The notes: generated by a model from the letters alone, not told the origin. A DNA stretch of 20,974 nt from Candidatus Bathyarchaeota archaeon RBG_13_52_12 (GCA_001774245.1 MEZF01000108.1:46726-67699); one strand, 5' to 3'. Shown: positions 7,528-15,433, counted from the stretch's first letter. Translations and numbers: made by a program.

Positions 7528-8972
7528 TTCCAATTGGTCCCCTCAGCGTTGTCGGCGAGGATGACGCCTAGTGATGCGAGCCGGTTCCTTATTTCGTCAG
7601 CGCTCTTGTAATTCTTCTCCTTTCTGAAGTGGTTGCGTAAGTCGATTAGGGTCTTAATCAGATCCTCTGTGAGTTTGTCGGCTCCACCTCCCCGTTTCTC
7701 GAATAGACCGAGGGCGTCGAGGAGTCTGCGATAGGTGTTGTAGGCTCTGAGGGTCACGCCCTTGTTGGGGGTTGCTGTGAGGTAGTCATTTATGGCGCCA
7801 CTCATAGCGTGCAGGGAGTCGAGGGCGGTGTGGCTGTCGAGGTCATCGTCCATAGCGGCTTCGAAGGCTGAGCGGTGCCTCTCCACTTCGTCTAGGAGCT
7901 TACGCTCTCTTGGGCCGAGGTCTAGGTTTGTGTTCGAAGCCTTGCAAGCTGCTTCGAGGAGATCCAGGGTGTTCTCGAGGCGCTTCACCGAGCCCTCAGC
8001 GCTCTTCATCGCGTCGTCTGTGTAGTCGAGAGGCCTGCGGTATTGGGTGCCGAGGTAGAAGTAACGGAAAGCGTCGGAGCTGTACTTGGCTAGAACCTCG
8101 TCGAATCCTATGTAGTTGCCTAAGCTCTTGCTCATCTTCTTGCCGTTAATCATGAGATGGCGTATGTGGACCCAGTAGCGGACGAACTGTTTGCCAGTGA
8201 GGGTCTCGCTCTGGGCTATCTCGTTTGTGTGGTGGGGGAAGACGAGGTCCTCGCCTCCGGCGTGGATGTCTAGGGTGTCGCCGAGTAGATCACGGGTCAT
8301 GACGCTGCACTCAATGTGCCATCCGGGGCGCCCCTCCCCCCAAGGACTGTCCCAGGCGAGCCCCTGCTCCTTCTCGCTTCTGGCGAGTTCCTCGGGGGTG
8401 CTCTTCTTCCAGAGGGCGAAGTCTTGGGCGGATTCCTTATCGTACTCGTCCTTGGCCATGCGCTCGGTGGACTGGGTCTGGGTTAGGTCCACTCCGCTGA
8501 GGCGGCCGTAGTCGGGAAACTTGTCTATGTCAAAGTATACGCCGTCACCGGTTACGTAGGCAACGCCCTTATCGAGGAGGGCCTGGATGAACGTGATCAT
8601 CTGGGGGATGTACTCTGTTGCTCGTGGGTAGGCTGTGGCTCTTCGGATGTTGAGGAGATCAAGGCCCCTGAGGAAGCTGCGGGTGTAGCGCTGCGTGAAC
8701 TCCTTTATGGCTTCGCCAGCCTTTGCGGAGTCTCGGATTGTCTTGTCGTCTATGTCGGTGATGTTCATAATCATGACGACGTCGTAGCCACGGTACTCGA
8801 GCCAGCGGCGAAGGAGGTCAGCGGAGATGAAGCTTTTGAAGTTGCCTATGTGGGGGTCGCCGTAGACGGTGGGTCCACATACGTACATCTTGACCTCTCC
8901 CGGCTCCAGCGGCTCGAAGGGACGCTTCGAGCGGGTCATTGTGTCGAATAATTTAAGGTGGCCTGGGGTCAT
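7515..8972 (-). CDS. cysS: Cysteinyl-tRNA synthetase
   Basis: 485 residues, a complete class I synthetase that charges tRNA-Cys with cysteine using ATP. In order: zinc ligand C32 in VCGPTVYGDP, the HIGN signature at 41-44, the catalytic Rossmann domain with WHIECSV (C222), PHHTNEIAQSE (H247, E251) completing the zinc site, KKMSKSLGN with KMSKS at 279-283, then the helical DALR-type and C-terminal anticodon-binding region ending in a typical NYKSADEIRNRLASLGV block. All key residues are present. The start is fixed by a strong Shine-Dalgarno (GGAGGAG) just upstream of ATG 8972. It appears to be transcribed alone from a box A at about 9009-9018. Confidence 0.97.
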   Translation of the reverse strand: MTPGHLKLFDTMTRSKRPFEPLEPGEVKMYVCGPTVYGDPHIGNFKSFISADLLRRWLEYRGYDVVMIMNITDIDDKTIRDSAKAGEAIKEFTQRYTRSFLRGLDLLNIRRATAYPRATEYIPQMITFIQALLDKGVAYVTGDGVYFDIDKFPDYGRLSGVDLTQTQSTERMAKDEYDKESAQDFALWKKSTPEELARSEKEQGLAWDSPWGEGRPGWHIECSVMTRDLLGDTLDIHAGGEDLVFPHHTNEIAQSETLTGKQFVRYWVHIRHLMINGKKMSKSLGNYIGFDEVLAKYSSDAFRYFYLGTQYRRPLDYTDDAMKSAEGSVKRLENTLDLLEAACKASNTNLDLGPRERKLLDEVERHRSAFEAAMDDDLDSHTALDSLHAMSGAINDYLTATPNKGVTLRAYNTYRRLLDALGLFEKRGGGADKLTEDLIKTLIDLRNHFRKEKNYKSADEIRNRLASLGVILADNAEGTNWKIEK

Positions 8973-9008
8973 TCGTTTCTCCTCCAGAATCTATGCTCCG
9001 CTAGGTTG

Positions 9009-9088
9009 GGATAAAACCTCTTTAGGATTGGACTATCTGACACAATAGTCTCATTCTTCCCTTTCTAGCTGGAATGGGATTGTTCCAG
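9009..9088 (-). promoter_or_regulatory. cysS promoter with two upstream dyads
   Basis: On minus, GGTTTTATCCC (9009-9019) is a good box A placed to give a short leader containing the cysS ribosome binding site. Behind it lie two perfect 6-bp dyads, GACTAT-(8)-ATAGTC (9031-9050) and CTGGAA-(8)-TTCCAG (9069-9088). Their arm length and spacing are the same, which suggests protein binding sites. No T-box features are present. Confidence 0.4.
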
Positions 9089-9220
9089 TTGTTTATAAGC
9101 CTTCAGGATTTAACGTCTATGCGTTCGCGTGCTAGTCCTAGTCTCAAGAGACACGAGATTACTTTCAGCGATTAAATAATGGGCGGTACCGCGCAAACAT
9201 ACACGTAAAAGCTGTCGTGA

Positions 9221-10444
9221 CTATACTCGGCTAAGGTGGAAAACCACCAAGGCAACCGCGTAGAGTATCCCAGAGAAGATGAAGAGCGCCTCGAACCCGA
9301 AGATCGTAGGGATCAACCCACCAGTGTAGTTCCCTATCGCCCCACCCAGGTTAGCGAAAGCATCATAGAGCCCAAGGCTACCCGGCTGAGCGTAGAGTAT
9401 CGTAACCAACCCATACCCCACATAGTAGATAGACCAAGAAACCGCGACCAGTGACAAGATAACAGCGGCGAACACGGCTGAAGCCGGCATCGGCAGGATC
9501 AAAGTAACTGGCAGGAGAAGAACAAGAGCCACCCTCATCAAGGCTCCGAGCTTCACGGACACACCCCCTTTCCCGCCGAAGACCCTGTCCACGAAGAGGT
9601 AGCTAAAAGCACCGAAAATGTTCCTCACTAAGAACACCAGGAATATGAGCGAGCTCGGGTAGTTAGCCCTGTTCAGGAGAAAAATCGAGAGCGTAGTCAT
9701 CGCGTTGGAAGTCGCGAAGGCGAAGATGGCCCTTCCGACGCCGAAAAGCCTCATGTTAGCAACTCTCGTGAACCTCCACTCGCCGTCTATGTCGGGGATA
9801 ATGGAGCCGTCGCCGGATAGATGATAGGAAAAGTCAACGATGTCACCAACAACCCTGTCGAACCTGTCAAGGCTACGCTCAATGTAGAGCGGGGAGTCCC
9901 TGATAGTGAATAGGCACAGTATGAAGGAGGACAGCACAAGCGGAGCCGTGATAGATAAAAGTAACTGGTGTCCAGTAACCCCAATCAACACAGAACATAG
10001 TCCAAGCCCTATCACCCCACCCAGGCTCTCGATGAAGCCTTGGTTGGCGATCACCGAGCCCCTCACTCTCTTCTCAAAGGACTCCGCTATCAGGATGCTC
10101 GTTGATGGACCCTTAAGGTAGAGGGCGAGCGCGAGAACCACGTATAAAACTTGGAAGAGGAAAACACTTGAGGTACTCGACATGATGAACAGGATAACTG
10201 AAGAGGCGAGGAATGAGAGTAACACGAACGGCTTGGAGGCTCTTGTCCTATCGGGTAAAGATCCGAGGAGAATCGAGGAGGGGATGAGCAGCGCCGAGGC
10301 CGCGAAGGTCATCACACCTATGTCGATGAGGGTCGCCCCTAATACCTGGACCATGTAGATCGGAATCAGCGTGCCTATGATCCCCTGAGCCACGCCGTTG
10401 GGCAAGAAGGATAGATAGAAGGGGAGTGTACTTCTCTGTTCCAC
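9221..10444 (-). CDS. Major facilitator superfamily transporter
   Basis: 407 residues with about twelve hydrophobic segments in two halves separated by a long charged loop at about residues 180-230 (RDSPLYIERSLDRFDRVV...EWRFTRVANMRLF). The loop after the second helix has GSLPDRTRASKP, a version of the MFS cytoplasmic loop motif G-x-x-x-D-R-x-x-R. The second half shows FVDRVFGGKGG in the equivalent place. It is an inner-membrane secondary transporter whose substrate cannot be inferred. The start GTG 10444 is supported by a GGGGAGGT Shine-Dalgarno. The neighbours do not suggest a pathway; the gene stands alone on minus. Confidence 0.85.
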   Translation of the reverse strand: MEQRSTLPFYLSFLPNGVAQGIIGTLIPIYMVQVLGATLIDIGVMTFAASALLIPSSILLGSLPDRTRASKPFVLLSFLASSVILFIMSSTSSVFLFQVLYVVLALALYLKGPSTSILIAESFEKRVRGSVIANQGFIESLGGVIGLGLCSVLIGVTGHQLLLSITAPLVLSSFILCLFTIRDSPLYIERSLDRFDRVVGDIVDFSYHLSGDGSIIPDIDGEWRFTRVANMRLFGVGRAIFAFATSNAMTTLSIFLLNRANYPSSLIFLVFLVRNIFGAFSYLFVDRVFGGKGGVSVKLGALMRVALVLLLPVTLILPMPASAVFAAVILSLVAVSWSIYYVGYGLVTILYAQPGSLGLYDAFANLGGAIGNYTGGLIPTIFGFEALFIFSGILYAVALVVFHLSRV

Positions 10445-10588
10445 GGTCTCGACCTCCCCACCTCACACCCATTTTACACGATTTATCCTAGTGAACATGA
10501 TACATGCTATAAGGCTGAGTCTGCTTATCGCTCAATACCCCGTGATGTTTATTATAGATTCCGGGGCACACGCCAGCGCGCGGCGCGG

Positions 10589-10771
10589 GTGTTACAACTA
10601 GTGGTTACGAGTATAATTGTATGGCTACTCGTTACTTTGAAGAGGCCATTCAAGCTAGATGATAGAATACAGATTCCGACCGTCGGTCTAAAGGGAGTTA
10701 TCCTCAAAGTTGGTTTGATGTTTACAGTTTTAAACCAGGTTCGCCCGCGCGAAACGATAGTTATTTTTTAG
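10589..10771 (+). pseudogene. MscS-type mechanosensitive channel remnant
   Basis: A 60-codon frame with one hydrophobic stretch (LVVTSIIVWLLVTL) running into KRPFKLDDRIQI, then VGLKGVILKVGLMFTVLNQV. This resembles the junction between the pore helix and beta-domain of MscS channels, where the family has RPFxxGDxIxI followed by GxVxxIGLRxTxL. Everything else of the roughly 270-residue or longer channel is missing: no upstream pore glycine/alanine helix and no iPN motif after TIVIF, where a stop occurs. A GC-rich tract lies at each edge. It is most likely a decayed fragment; chance resemblance is possible. Its last 11 bases overlap the CDP-alcohol gene. Confidence 0.4.
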
Positions 10772-10777
10772 TAACTA
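10758..10777. terminator. Hairpin at the CDP-alcohol phosphotransferase stop
   Basis: TAGTTA (10758-10763) and TAACTA (10772-10777) form a 6-bp stem with an 8-nt T-rich (plus strand) loop. The TAA stop of the minus-strand gene is in the stem. Possible 3'-end element. Confidence 0.35.
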
Positions 10778-11423
10778 AATCGTATGCGTGCAGATGCTGT
10801 CCAACTCTTATAGCATAGACAAGGGCAGTGATTAAGGCATGACCCATAATGATGTAGAGTCCTATTAGGGGTACATTGAAGATTATGCTGACAAGTATCG
10901 TGATGTTATATAAATTACGTCTACCCGCAAACCTTCGGAAACTCTTCTCAAAGGAAGTATAAGTATCGAAGCTTTTTCCAAACACCTTACTAAACGTATC
11001 GTAGCAATATCTATAGAAAGATATTAGAAGAATCGATATAGTGCCTAAAATCAGAGAAGCGGGATCGCTCGTTAAAACAAACACGCTGTATGATAACGCA
11101 GCAATCCAGGAAAACTCGTAGAGAAGATCGAATGCGTGCTCAAGCTTGCCTAGATTCGACGTCATTTTCTTAGCCCTCGCTAGCTTACCATCAATCCCAT
11201 CCGCGACACCAACTACGAAACTAAGTATGGATCCGGAGAGAAGGTTCCCACTCAGATAGAGTATCGTCACAATGTACGCTAGGATGTTTGTGGCAACTGT
11301 AACCTGGTTGGGAGTCACCCACGTGTATCTAAGCTTCGTAACTATCCAGTTCTCAATCGGCTGGTGAACATAGTATGCTAAAAAGTCTGACGCGCCCTTC
11401 TCCTTCACAAAGTCCTCGGTCAA
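10761..11423 (-). CDS. CDP-alcohol phosphotransferase, variant signature
   Basis: 220 residues, a polytopic membrane protein of the CDP-alcohol phosphatidyltransferase family, which moves a phospho-alcohol from a CDP-activated donor to an acceptor alcohol. The catalytic signature is D75-x-x-D78-G79-x-x-A82-R83-x8-G92. After this, the family expects Asp at positions 96 and 100. Here 96 is His and 100 is Leu, while E95 and D99 lie one residue earlier, giving G-x2-E-x3-D. Later features are basic loops such as FEKSFRRFAGRRN. The TTG start overlaps the stop of the upstream cytidylyltransferase by 4 bp (TTGA), so the two are translationally coupled. In hyperthermophiles the equivalent domains make di-myo-inositol phosphate; an archaeal phospholipid headgroup or another polar alcohol is equally possible here. 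Confidence 0.85.
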   Translation of the reverse strand: MTEDFVKEKGASDFLAYYVHQPIENWIVTKLRYTWVTPNQVTVATNILAYIVTILYLSGNLLSGSILSFVVGVADGIDGKLARAKKMTSNLGKLEHAFDLLYEFSWIAALSYSVFVLTSDPASLILGTISILLISFYRYCYDTFSKVFGKSFDTYTSFEKSFRRFAGRRNLYNITILVSIIFNVPLIGLYIIMGHALITALVYAIRVGQHLHAYDLVTKK

Positions 11424-12118
11424 CGCCAGACCCCGAGCGAGTTCCTGGCAGCGTGTAGATCCTCCATAGTATCAACCTCTATCCATGGGAGACCAGTAAT
11501 ATCGCAGGACTTTAGTAAGGAATCCTTCACCAAATCGCGCATCTTGTCTGTAACTTGTTTATGTGGCCAGTGGCGAGTGAACAGGTCTTTTCGAAGCAAG
11601 AACACACCTGCGTCGATGGCGTCCCAGGTCTTCAAACCTTTCCCAATTTCCGTCACGAAATTGCCTTTGAGCTTAACCTTTGTTGACTCCTTCACATCAT
11701 TGAGGTACATCGGTGCCCTATCAGTACACAGAGTGTTGCTCCCGTCAAAGCTGTCAACGAGCCTCCTGACGACCTCAGGGGAGTAGATGTGGTCAGACAT
11801 TGACAATATGAAAAAGTCATCGTTGGATAGTGCCTTCTGGGCTGCATGTAGGGAGGTACCATTCCCGTCTGGCCAGTCATAGTTCTCAGCGTAGTCGACA
11901 ACTACATCAAGCTTCTCACCGTTAGATAACCAACTTTTAATCGCGTTACCCAGGTACCCGGTGACAACAACAAATTCATGGATGCCCGCTTCCTTGCATG
12001 TGAGGATAACGTGCTCGAGTAGCGGTTTACCCAGTAGCTTGATCATGGGCTTTGGTAGGTAATTTGTATACGTTGAGAGCCTTTCTCCCCGCCCAGCCGC
12101 TAAAATTACAGCTTTCAA
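11420..12118 (-). CDS. Sugar/inositol-phosphate nucleotidyltransferase (IPCT-like)
   Basis: 232 residues of the MobA/GlmU-type nucleotidyltransferase fold. Seen are LAAGRGERL (residues 7-15) and LPKPM with K23 for nucleotide and phosphate binding, KPLLEHVILTCKEAGI, VVVTGYLG, DWPDGNGTSLHAA (81-93), and the metal-binding LSMSDHIYSPEVV with D109. GNGTSL plus MSDH resembles CTP:inositol-1-phosphate cytidylyltransferase, which makes CDP-inositol for the CDP-alcohol enzyme encoded next. In several thermophiles the two activities are fused in one protein; here they are separate genes overlapping by 4 bp. The TTG 12118 start is backed by a strong GGGGGAGAT Shine-Dalgarno. The real substrate (inositol-, glycerol- or another phosphate) is not proved, and no inositol-phosphate synthase gene is in the window. 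Confidence 0.8.
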   Translation of the reverse strand: MKAVILAAGRGERLSTYTNYLPKPMIKLLGKPLLEHVILTCKEAGIHEFVVVTGYLGNAIKSWLSNGEKLDVVVDYAENYDWPDGNGTSLHAAQKALSNDDFFILSMSDHIYSPEVVRRLVDSFDGSNTLCTDRAPMYLNDVKESTKVKLKGNFVTEIGKGLKTWDAIDAGVFLLRKDLFTRHWPHKQVTDKMRDLVKDSLLKSCDITGLPWIEVDTMEDLHAARNSLGVWR

Positions 12119-12483
12119 CTTATCTCCCCCTAAGTCTCATATTTACCCAAGGTGTACTCCTCAACGTTTGCCACGCAACATCGCGCGTATGTGTCCGCGC
12201 GAGGAGGCTACAGGGGTATTAATATAGTCCTCAAATAATGACTCAGTTATATCTATATAAAACAAATATCAATTTATAATATTAATAATCCGCGTTCGCA
12301 AGTTCATATGTTACACAAGTAGTAATATCTTCCATAGCTTTATCCTGAGTTCCACCTGATACTCAACCGCGATTGTAAGATTGATGCTCAGAGTCTACAT
12401 AAAACCAGAAGTACGCGCACTAGCGAGCATTACATGCATAACTTTTTACCCTTCTAGTAAAAATTTTTTGATGGTTTATTACG
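12119..12483. other. 365-bp gene-free AT-rich region
   Basis: No convincing coding frame was found on either strand. It holds a GC-alternating patch (CGCGCG near 12183 and 12196), an AT-rich block about 12220-12290 with several TATA-like strings, one copy of the 33-nt repeat (12333-12365), a GTACGCGCAC patch at 12411, and the presumed promoter of the M20 gene (TAGTAAAAATTT near 12455-12466). It separates two divergent transcription units. Confidence 0.6.
12333..12365 (+). repeat. 33-nt direct repeat, copy 1
   Basis: Matches copy 2 at 14011-14043 at 29 of 33 positions; the shared last 15 bases are TCCACCTGATACTCA. It contains an inverted TGAGT/ACTCA pair. It lies upstream of the second M20 gene, with copy 2 just downstream of it. 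Confidence 0.7.
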
Positions 12484-13923
12484 TTGAAGGAAACAGCGTG
12501 GAAGTGGATTGAGGATAACAAGGACCAGCTAGCCAAAATAAGCGACGATATCTGGGGCTTCGCCGAGTACGGGCTCCTCGAGGATAAGAGCAGCAAGCTG
12601 GTCGCAGACACACTTGAGAAACATGGATTCATAGTCAAACTCGGCGTCGCCGGAATGCCAACAGCCTTAACCGCGGAATGGGGCCGCGGGGAACCCATCA
12701 TCGGCATCATGGGTGAGTATGACGCCCTCCCGGGCATCAGCAATAAGGTTGTGCCCCATAAAGAGGCCCTTGTGGAGGGCGGTATGGGTCATGGCTGTGG
12801 TCACAACATCCACGGAGTCAGCGGTATGAGCGCGGCCATCGCTGTTCGGTACGCTCTCGAGAAAAGTGGGCTGATGGGCAAGATACGGTTCTATGGTTGC
12901 CCGGCTGAAGAGAACTTCCAAGGTAAGATCTTCATGGTCCGAGCCGGCCTTTTTAAAGACGTAGATGCCTGTCTGAGCCACCATCCGGGCTCCTTAAACA
13001 CAGCTCCACTATCCAGCAGCAACGCAACTATTCACGCCAAGTTCAACTTCCATGGAAAGACGGCGCACGCCGCAGCAAACCCGGAGCAGGGAAGGAGCGC
13101 CCTCGACGCTGTCGAGCTGATGAACGTGGGGGTCAACTTCCTAAGGGAGCATATTATTGAGAAGGCGAGGATCCACTACGTCATCGAGGCTGGAGGCGGA
13201 CAGCCCAATGTGGTCCCCGACTACGCGAGGAGCTGGTACTACGTTCGGGCGCCTGAGATAGATCAGGTGGAGTCCATCTACAGGCGTGTAGAGAAAATTG
13301 CAGATGGGGCGGCCCTCATGACGGAGACTAAAGTCAAGATAGAAATGGACCGCGGAAGCTATAACAAGATCCCAAGCAGGACCCTGAGTGAACTTGTCGT
13401 CGCCAACATGAGGGAGGTCGGCGCACCCAAGTACACCGAGGAGGAGCAGAGGTTCGCTGCCGAGATCGCTAAGAGTTATCCCAAGCAGAATAAGATCGAG
13501 AACCTGAAAAAGTCCCAGATGCCGAATTGGGAGAAGTACGTCGATGTCGACCTAGTTACAGACATCTTCGATGCTTGGGACGATGGCGAGGTCTCCCCCG
13601 GAAGCACAGATGTCTCTCACGTCAGCTGGATAGTGCCCACAATGGAGTTTGGCACCGCGTGCAATATACTTGGGGCGCCTGGTCACAGCTGGCAGTTCGT
13701 GGCTTGCAGCGGCTCGAGTATTGGGCATAAGAGCTTGATGTTCGCGGCGAAGACCATGGCGGGTAGCGTTCTAGACCTGATGACTAGGCCAGAGATCCTT
13801 GTGAAGGCTAAGGAGGAGCATGAGAAACGGCTCGGTGGCAATCGCTACGAGCCTGGTGAGGAGAGGAAGCCTCCATTGGAGCTTGCCAGAGAGACCGCCA
13901 GGAAGCTCAAAGGCAAGGCCTAG
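12484..13923 (+). CDS. M20-family amidohydrolase (AbgB-like), canonical metal site
   Basis: 479 residues. Unlike its paralogue at 3056-4519, this one keeps every M20D active-site feature: GHGCGHN with metal ligands C105 and H107, PAEEN with E142 as general base and E143 as ligand, SHHPG with H167, the dimer-domain GKTAHAAANPEQGRSALDAVELM with H195, SHVSW at 379, and GHKSL with H415. AbgB-like enzymes cleave amide bonds in aminobenzoyl-glutamate or aminoacyl-type conjugates; the substrate here is unknown. The start is TTG 12484, because an in-frame stop occurs at 12469 and the ATG at 12471 is out of frame. A TATA-like element near 12458 would give a leaderless transcript. The gene is bracketed by a 33-nt direct repeat. 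Confidence 0.92.
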   Translation: MKETAWKWIEDNKDQLAKISDDIWGFAEYGLLEDKSSKLVADTLEKHGFIVKLGVAGMPTALTAEWGRGEPIIGIMGEYDALPGISNKVVPHKEALVEGGMGHGCGHNIHGVSGMSAAIAVRYALEKSGLMGKIRFYGCPAEENFQGKIFMVRAGLFKDVDACLSHHPGSLNTAPLSSSNATIHAKFNFHGKTAHAAANPEQGRSALDAVELMNVGVNFLREHIIEKARIHYVIEAGGGQPNVVPDYARSWYYVRAPEIDQVESIYRRVEKIADGAALMTETKVKIEMDRGSYNKIPSRTLSELVVANMREVGAPKYTEEEQRFAAEIAKSYPKQNKIENLKKSQMPNWEKYVDVDLVTDIFDAWDDGEVSPGSTDVSHVSWIVPTMEFGTACNILGAPGHSWQFVACSGSSIGHKSLMFAAKTMAGSVLDLMTRPEILVKAKEEHEKRLGGNRYEPGEERKPPLELARETARKLKGKA

Positions 13924-14010
13924 ATTCACTTTTTCTACATCGAGCGCATCGCACCAGATGCTCGAAAATCTTACCACAAATTTACTTTTGCTTAAGCCTC
14001 ATCGTACGCG

Positions 14011-14047
14011 CATAGCCCTATCCTAACTTCCACCTGATACTCAGGTG
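14011..14047. repeat. 33-nt direct repeat, copy 2, with hairpin
   Basis: Copy 2 (14011-14043) of the repeat found at 12333. Its end extends into a perfect 7-bp stem, CACCTGA-TAC-TCAGGTG (14031-14047), that copy 1 lacks. It lies between the convergent M20 and nitroreductase genes, so it could act as a bidirectional 3'-end hairpin. Confidence 0.6.
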
Positions 14048-14065
14048 TGCGTGAAGAGAGAGGTT

Positions 14066-14566
14066 TTATCGGGATTTTGAACCGTACTTTTCCCAGCTAA
14101 CAATAGTGTCCAGGCTCTTTCTTTCCTTAGGCGCCGGGGTCTCGTCAGGTACCCCAAGAGGTATCACTGCGATAACCTTGAAATTATCAGGCACGTCTAA
14201 TAGGCCCTTAACCAAGTCCTCCCTACCTGTCTGCCCCATCCAACACGTACCTAGACCCAGATTTGTCGCAGCCAAAACGATGTGTTCGCATGCTATCCCG
14301 ATATCGTTAATACACCAACTTGGAGACGCTGCCTGATCTGCTAAGCCAACGATCATGACCGGGGCTTCAGCCGCCCATTCCTGTTTAGCTAGTTTCTTGA
14401 TGGTTTCCTTATTCTCGACTACTACAAAATGCCATGGCTGTCTATGGCCAGCCGAGGGTGCGATTCGGGCGGCCTCCAGTATTTTTAATATTTTTTCCTT
14501 TGGTATGGGGGTGTCTTTGTATTTACGGATGCTTCTCCTCTTTTCTAACACTTCTTCAAACTTCAA
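14066..14566 (-). CDS. Nitroreductase-family flavoprotein
   Basis: 166 residues, typical of short archaeal members. These are FMN-dependent NAD(P)H oxidoreductases that usually act as dimers in the cytoplasm. Seen are RRSIRKYKDTPIP (residues 10-22, FMN phosphate contacts), ARIAPSAGHRQPWHFVVV (about 33-50), NDIGIACEHIVLAATNLGLGTCWMG, and the C-terminal IPLGVPDE. The start is TTG 14566, with an in-frame stop a few codons upstream; a TATAAAA box at 14601 gives a short leader. The substrate is unknown. It lies next to an F420-type reductase on the same strand, separated by 138 nt. Confidence 0.9.
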   Translation of the reverse strand: MKFEEVLEKRRSIRKYKDTPIPKEKILKILEAARIAPSAGHRQPWHFVVVENKETIKKLAKQEWAAEAPVMIVGLADQAASPSWCINDIGIACEHIVLAATNLGLGTCWMGQTGREDLVKGLLDVPDNFKVIAVIPLGVPDETPAPKERKSLDTIVSWEKYGSKSR

Positions 14567-14663
14567 CTCGTTCTACCAGATGAGACATCGCTTAGGATGA
14601 TATAAAAAGAATCATTCACAAACACGTGTACAAACGACTGATGCTGACCCGGGTGGCGTAAAA

Positions 14664-14707
14664 TAATCTTATCCTGAGTCGTGCGCGCGAGTGCACGCTT
14701 AAGATTA
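14664..14707 (-). terminator. Nested hairpin at the F420-type reductase stop
   Basis: Outer arms TAATCTTA (14664-14671) and TAAGATTA (14700-14707) are perfect 8-bp inverted copies, and the right arm contains the TAA stop of the minus-strand gene. Inside is a second stem, CGTGC/GCACG, around a GCGCGAGT loop. It looks like a 3'-end RNA structure. Confidence 0.45.
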
Positions 14708-15088
14708 ACCCTCGTTATTTACCCTTAAGAAATCATTTACCTTTAAAATGCGTAAGAATTGCCTCACCATAACAGGTAACATCTCCTTCACGTCTTCAAT
14801 GGATGTATATCGGAGAGAATGGATCGGGTCAGCATCTCCATTATACTTTAAGACCCCTCGACCTGAAGCCTGAAGGTTCTTCACCCAGTCAACATTCCTC
14901 CCATATGTTAGGGCAAACACGTAGCCATTCGAGGTTGGAAAAGCAAGTATCGGCGTCTTATATCGACGACCAGATACTCTTCCACGGTGTTCTACTATCG
15001 CTAATGGTGGGATCCATCCAGCGAAGAGAATGAAGAATCGATTAGTGATGTGTTTGTTGATTATGGTGATTTGTTTTGGTATAGGCAT
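14705..15088 (-). CDS. Deazaflavin (F420)-dependent nitroreductase/quinone reductase-like protein
   Basis: 127 residues with the Ddn/F420H2_quin_red (DUF385) pattern: EHRGRVSGRRYKTPILAF, then YVFALTYGRNVDWVKNLQASG, then VLKYNG. In this split beta-barrel family the R-S-G-x-x-Y-x-T-P segment and the W-x-x-N-L-x-A segment form the cofactor site. Members bind deazaflavin F420 and reduce quinones or nitro compounds; some have other roles. This points to an F420-using organism, consistent with archaea. The ATG 15088 start leaves a short leader after a TATA-like element near 15124. The natural substrate is unknown. Confidence 0.82.
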   Translation of the reverse strand: MPIPKQITIINKHITNRFFILFAGWIPPLAIVEHRGRVSGRRYKTPILAFPTSNGYVFALTYGRNVDWVKNLQASGRGVLKYNGDADPIHSLRYTSIEDVKEMLPVMVRQFLRILKVNDFLRVNNEG

Positions 15089-15145
15089 CTTCTGATTGAA
15101 ATTTTATGGATGCAGATGATAAAATTATAGCCTCTATGACTCTAA

Positions 15146-15433
15146 TTATGTCTGCTTCTTCCCATCAACGTACACATTTACATTTTGAGTGTTTTTGTTT
15201 CTACCTGTAATAGACCAGACGATTGTGAATGCTAGCCAAGCGATGAACCCGTACACGACGCCGTTTATCACAGAGATGATCAGAGTAGTGGCAGGGATGC
15301 CCAGAACTGGGTAATTCGTACTTGGGACATTGAGCATTCCATAAATTGTACTCCCAGGGGGAAGAGATGTATTGCCCAGCGTTATTATGACGCCTAGAAC
15401 GAAGACTACTAGGAAAACGATTGCACCTTTCAT
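15146..15433 (-). CDS. Small membrane protein, unknown function
   Basis: 95 residues from ATG 15433. The open frame extends to ATG 15487, but an AATTTATATTG box lies within those extra codons, so the shorter start is preferred. Two hydrophobic helices are seen: IVFLVVFVLGVIITLG near the N-terminus and TTLIISVINGVVYGFIAWLAFTIVW near residues 47-71. Between them is a loop rich in P, G, S and T, and a hydrophilic tail (TGRNKNTQNVNVYVDGKKQT) follows. I do not recognise a family. Small proteins of this shape are common in archaeal genomes and mostly uncharacterised. Confidence 0.6.
   Translation of the reverse strand: MKGAIVFLVVFVLGVIITLGNTSLPPGSTIYGMLNVPSTNYPVLGIPATTLIISVINGVVYGFIAWLAFTIVWSITGRNKNTQNVNVYVDGKKQT

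Noticed and set aside
7792..8511. Plus-strand frames opposite cysS
   Set aside because: They are antisense to an intact synthetase, show low-complexity Arg/Ser/Cys-rich translations and no plausible start signals.
8973..9110. T-box-like leader before cysS
   Set aside because: T-boxes are bacterial. There is no T-box sequence or specifier loop, and a box A lies close enough to the gene to leave only a short leader.
12333..14047. Transposon ends or target duplication around the second M20 gene
   Set aside because: The repeats are direct, imperfect (29/33) and too long for a target duplication. No transposase or inverted ends accompany them.
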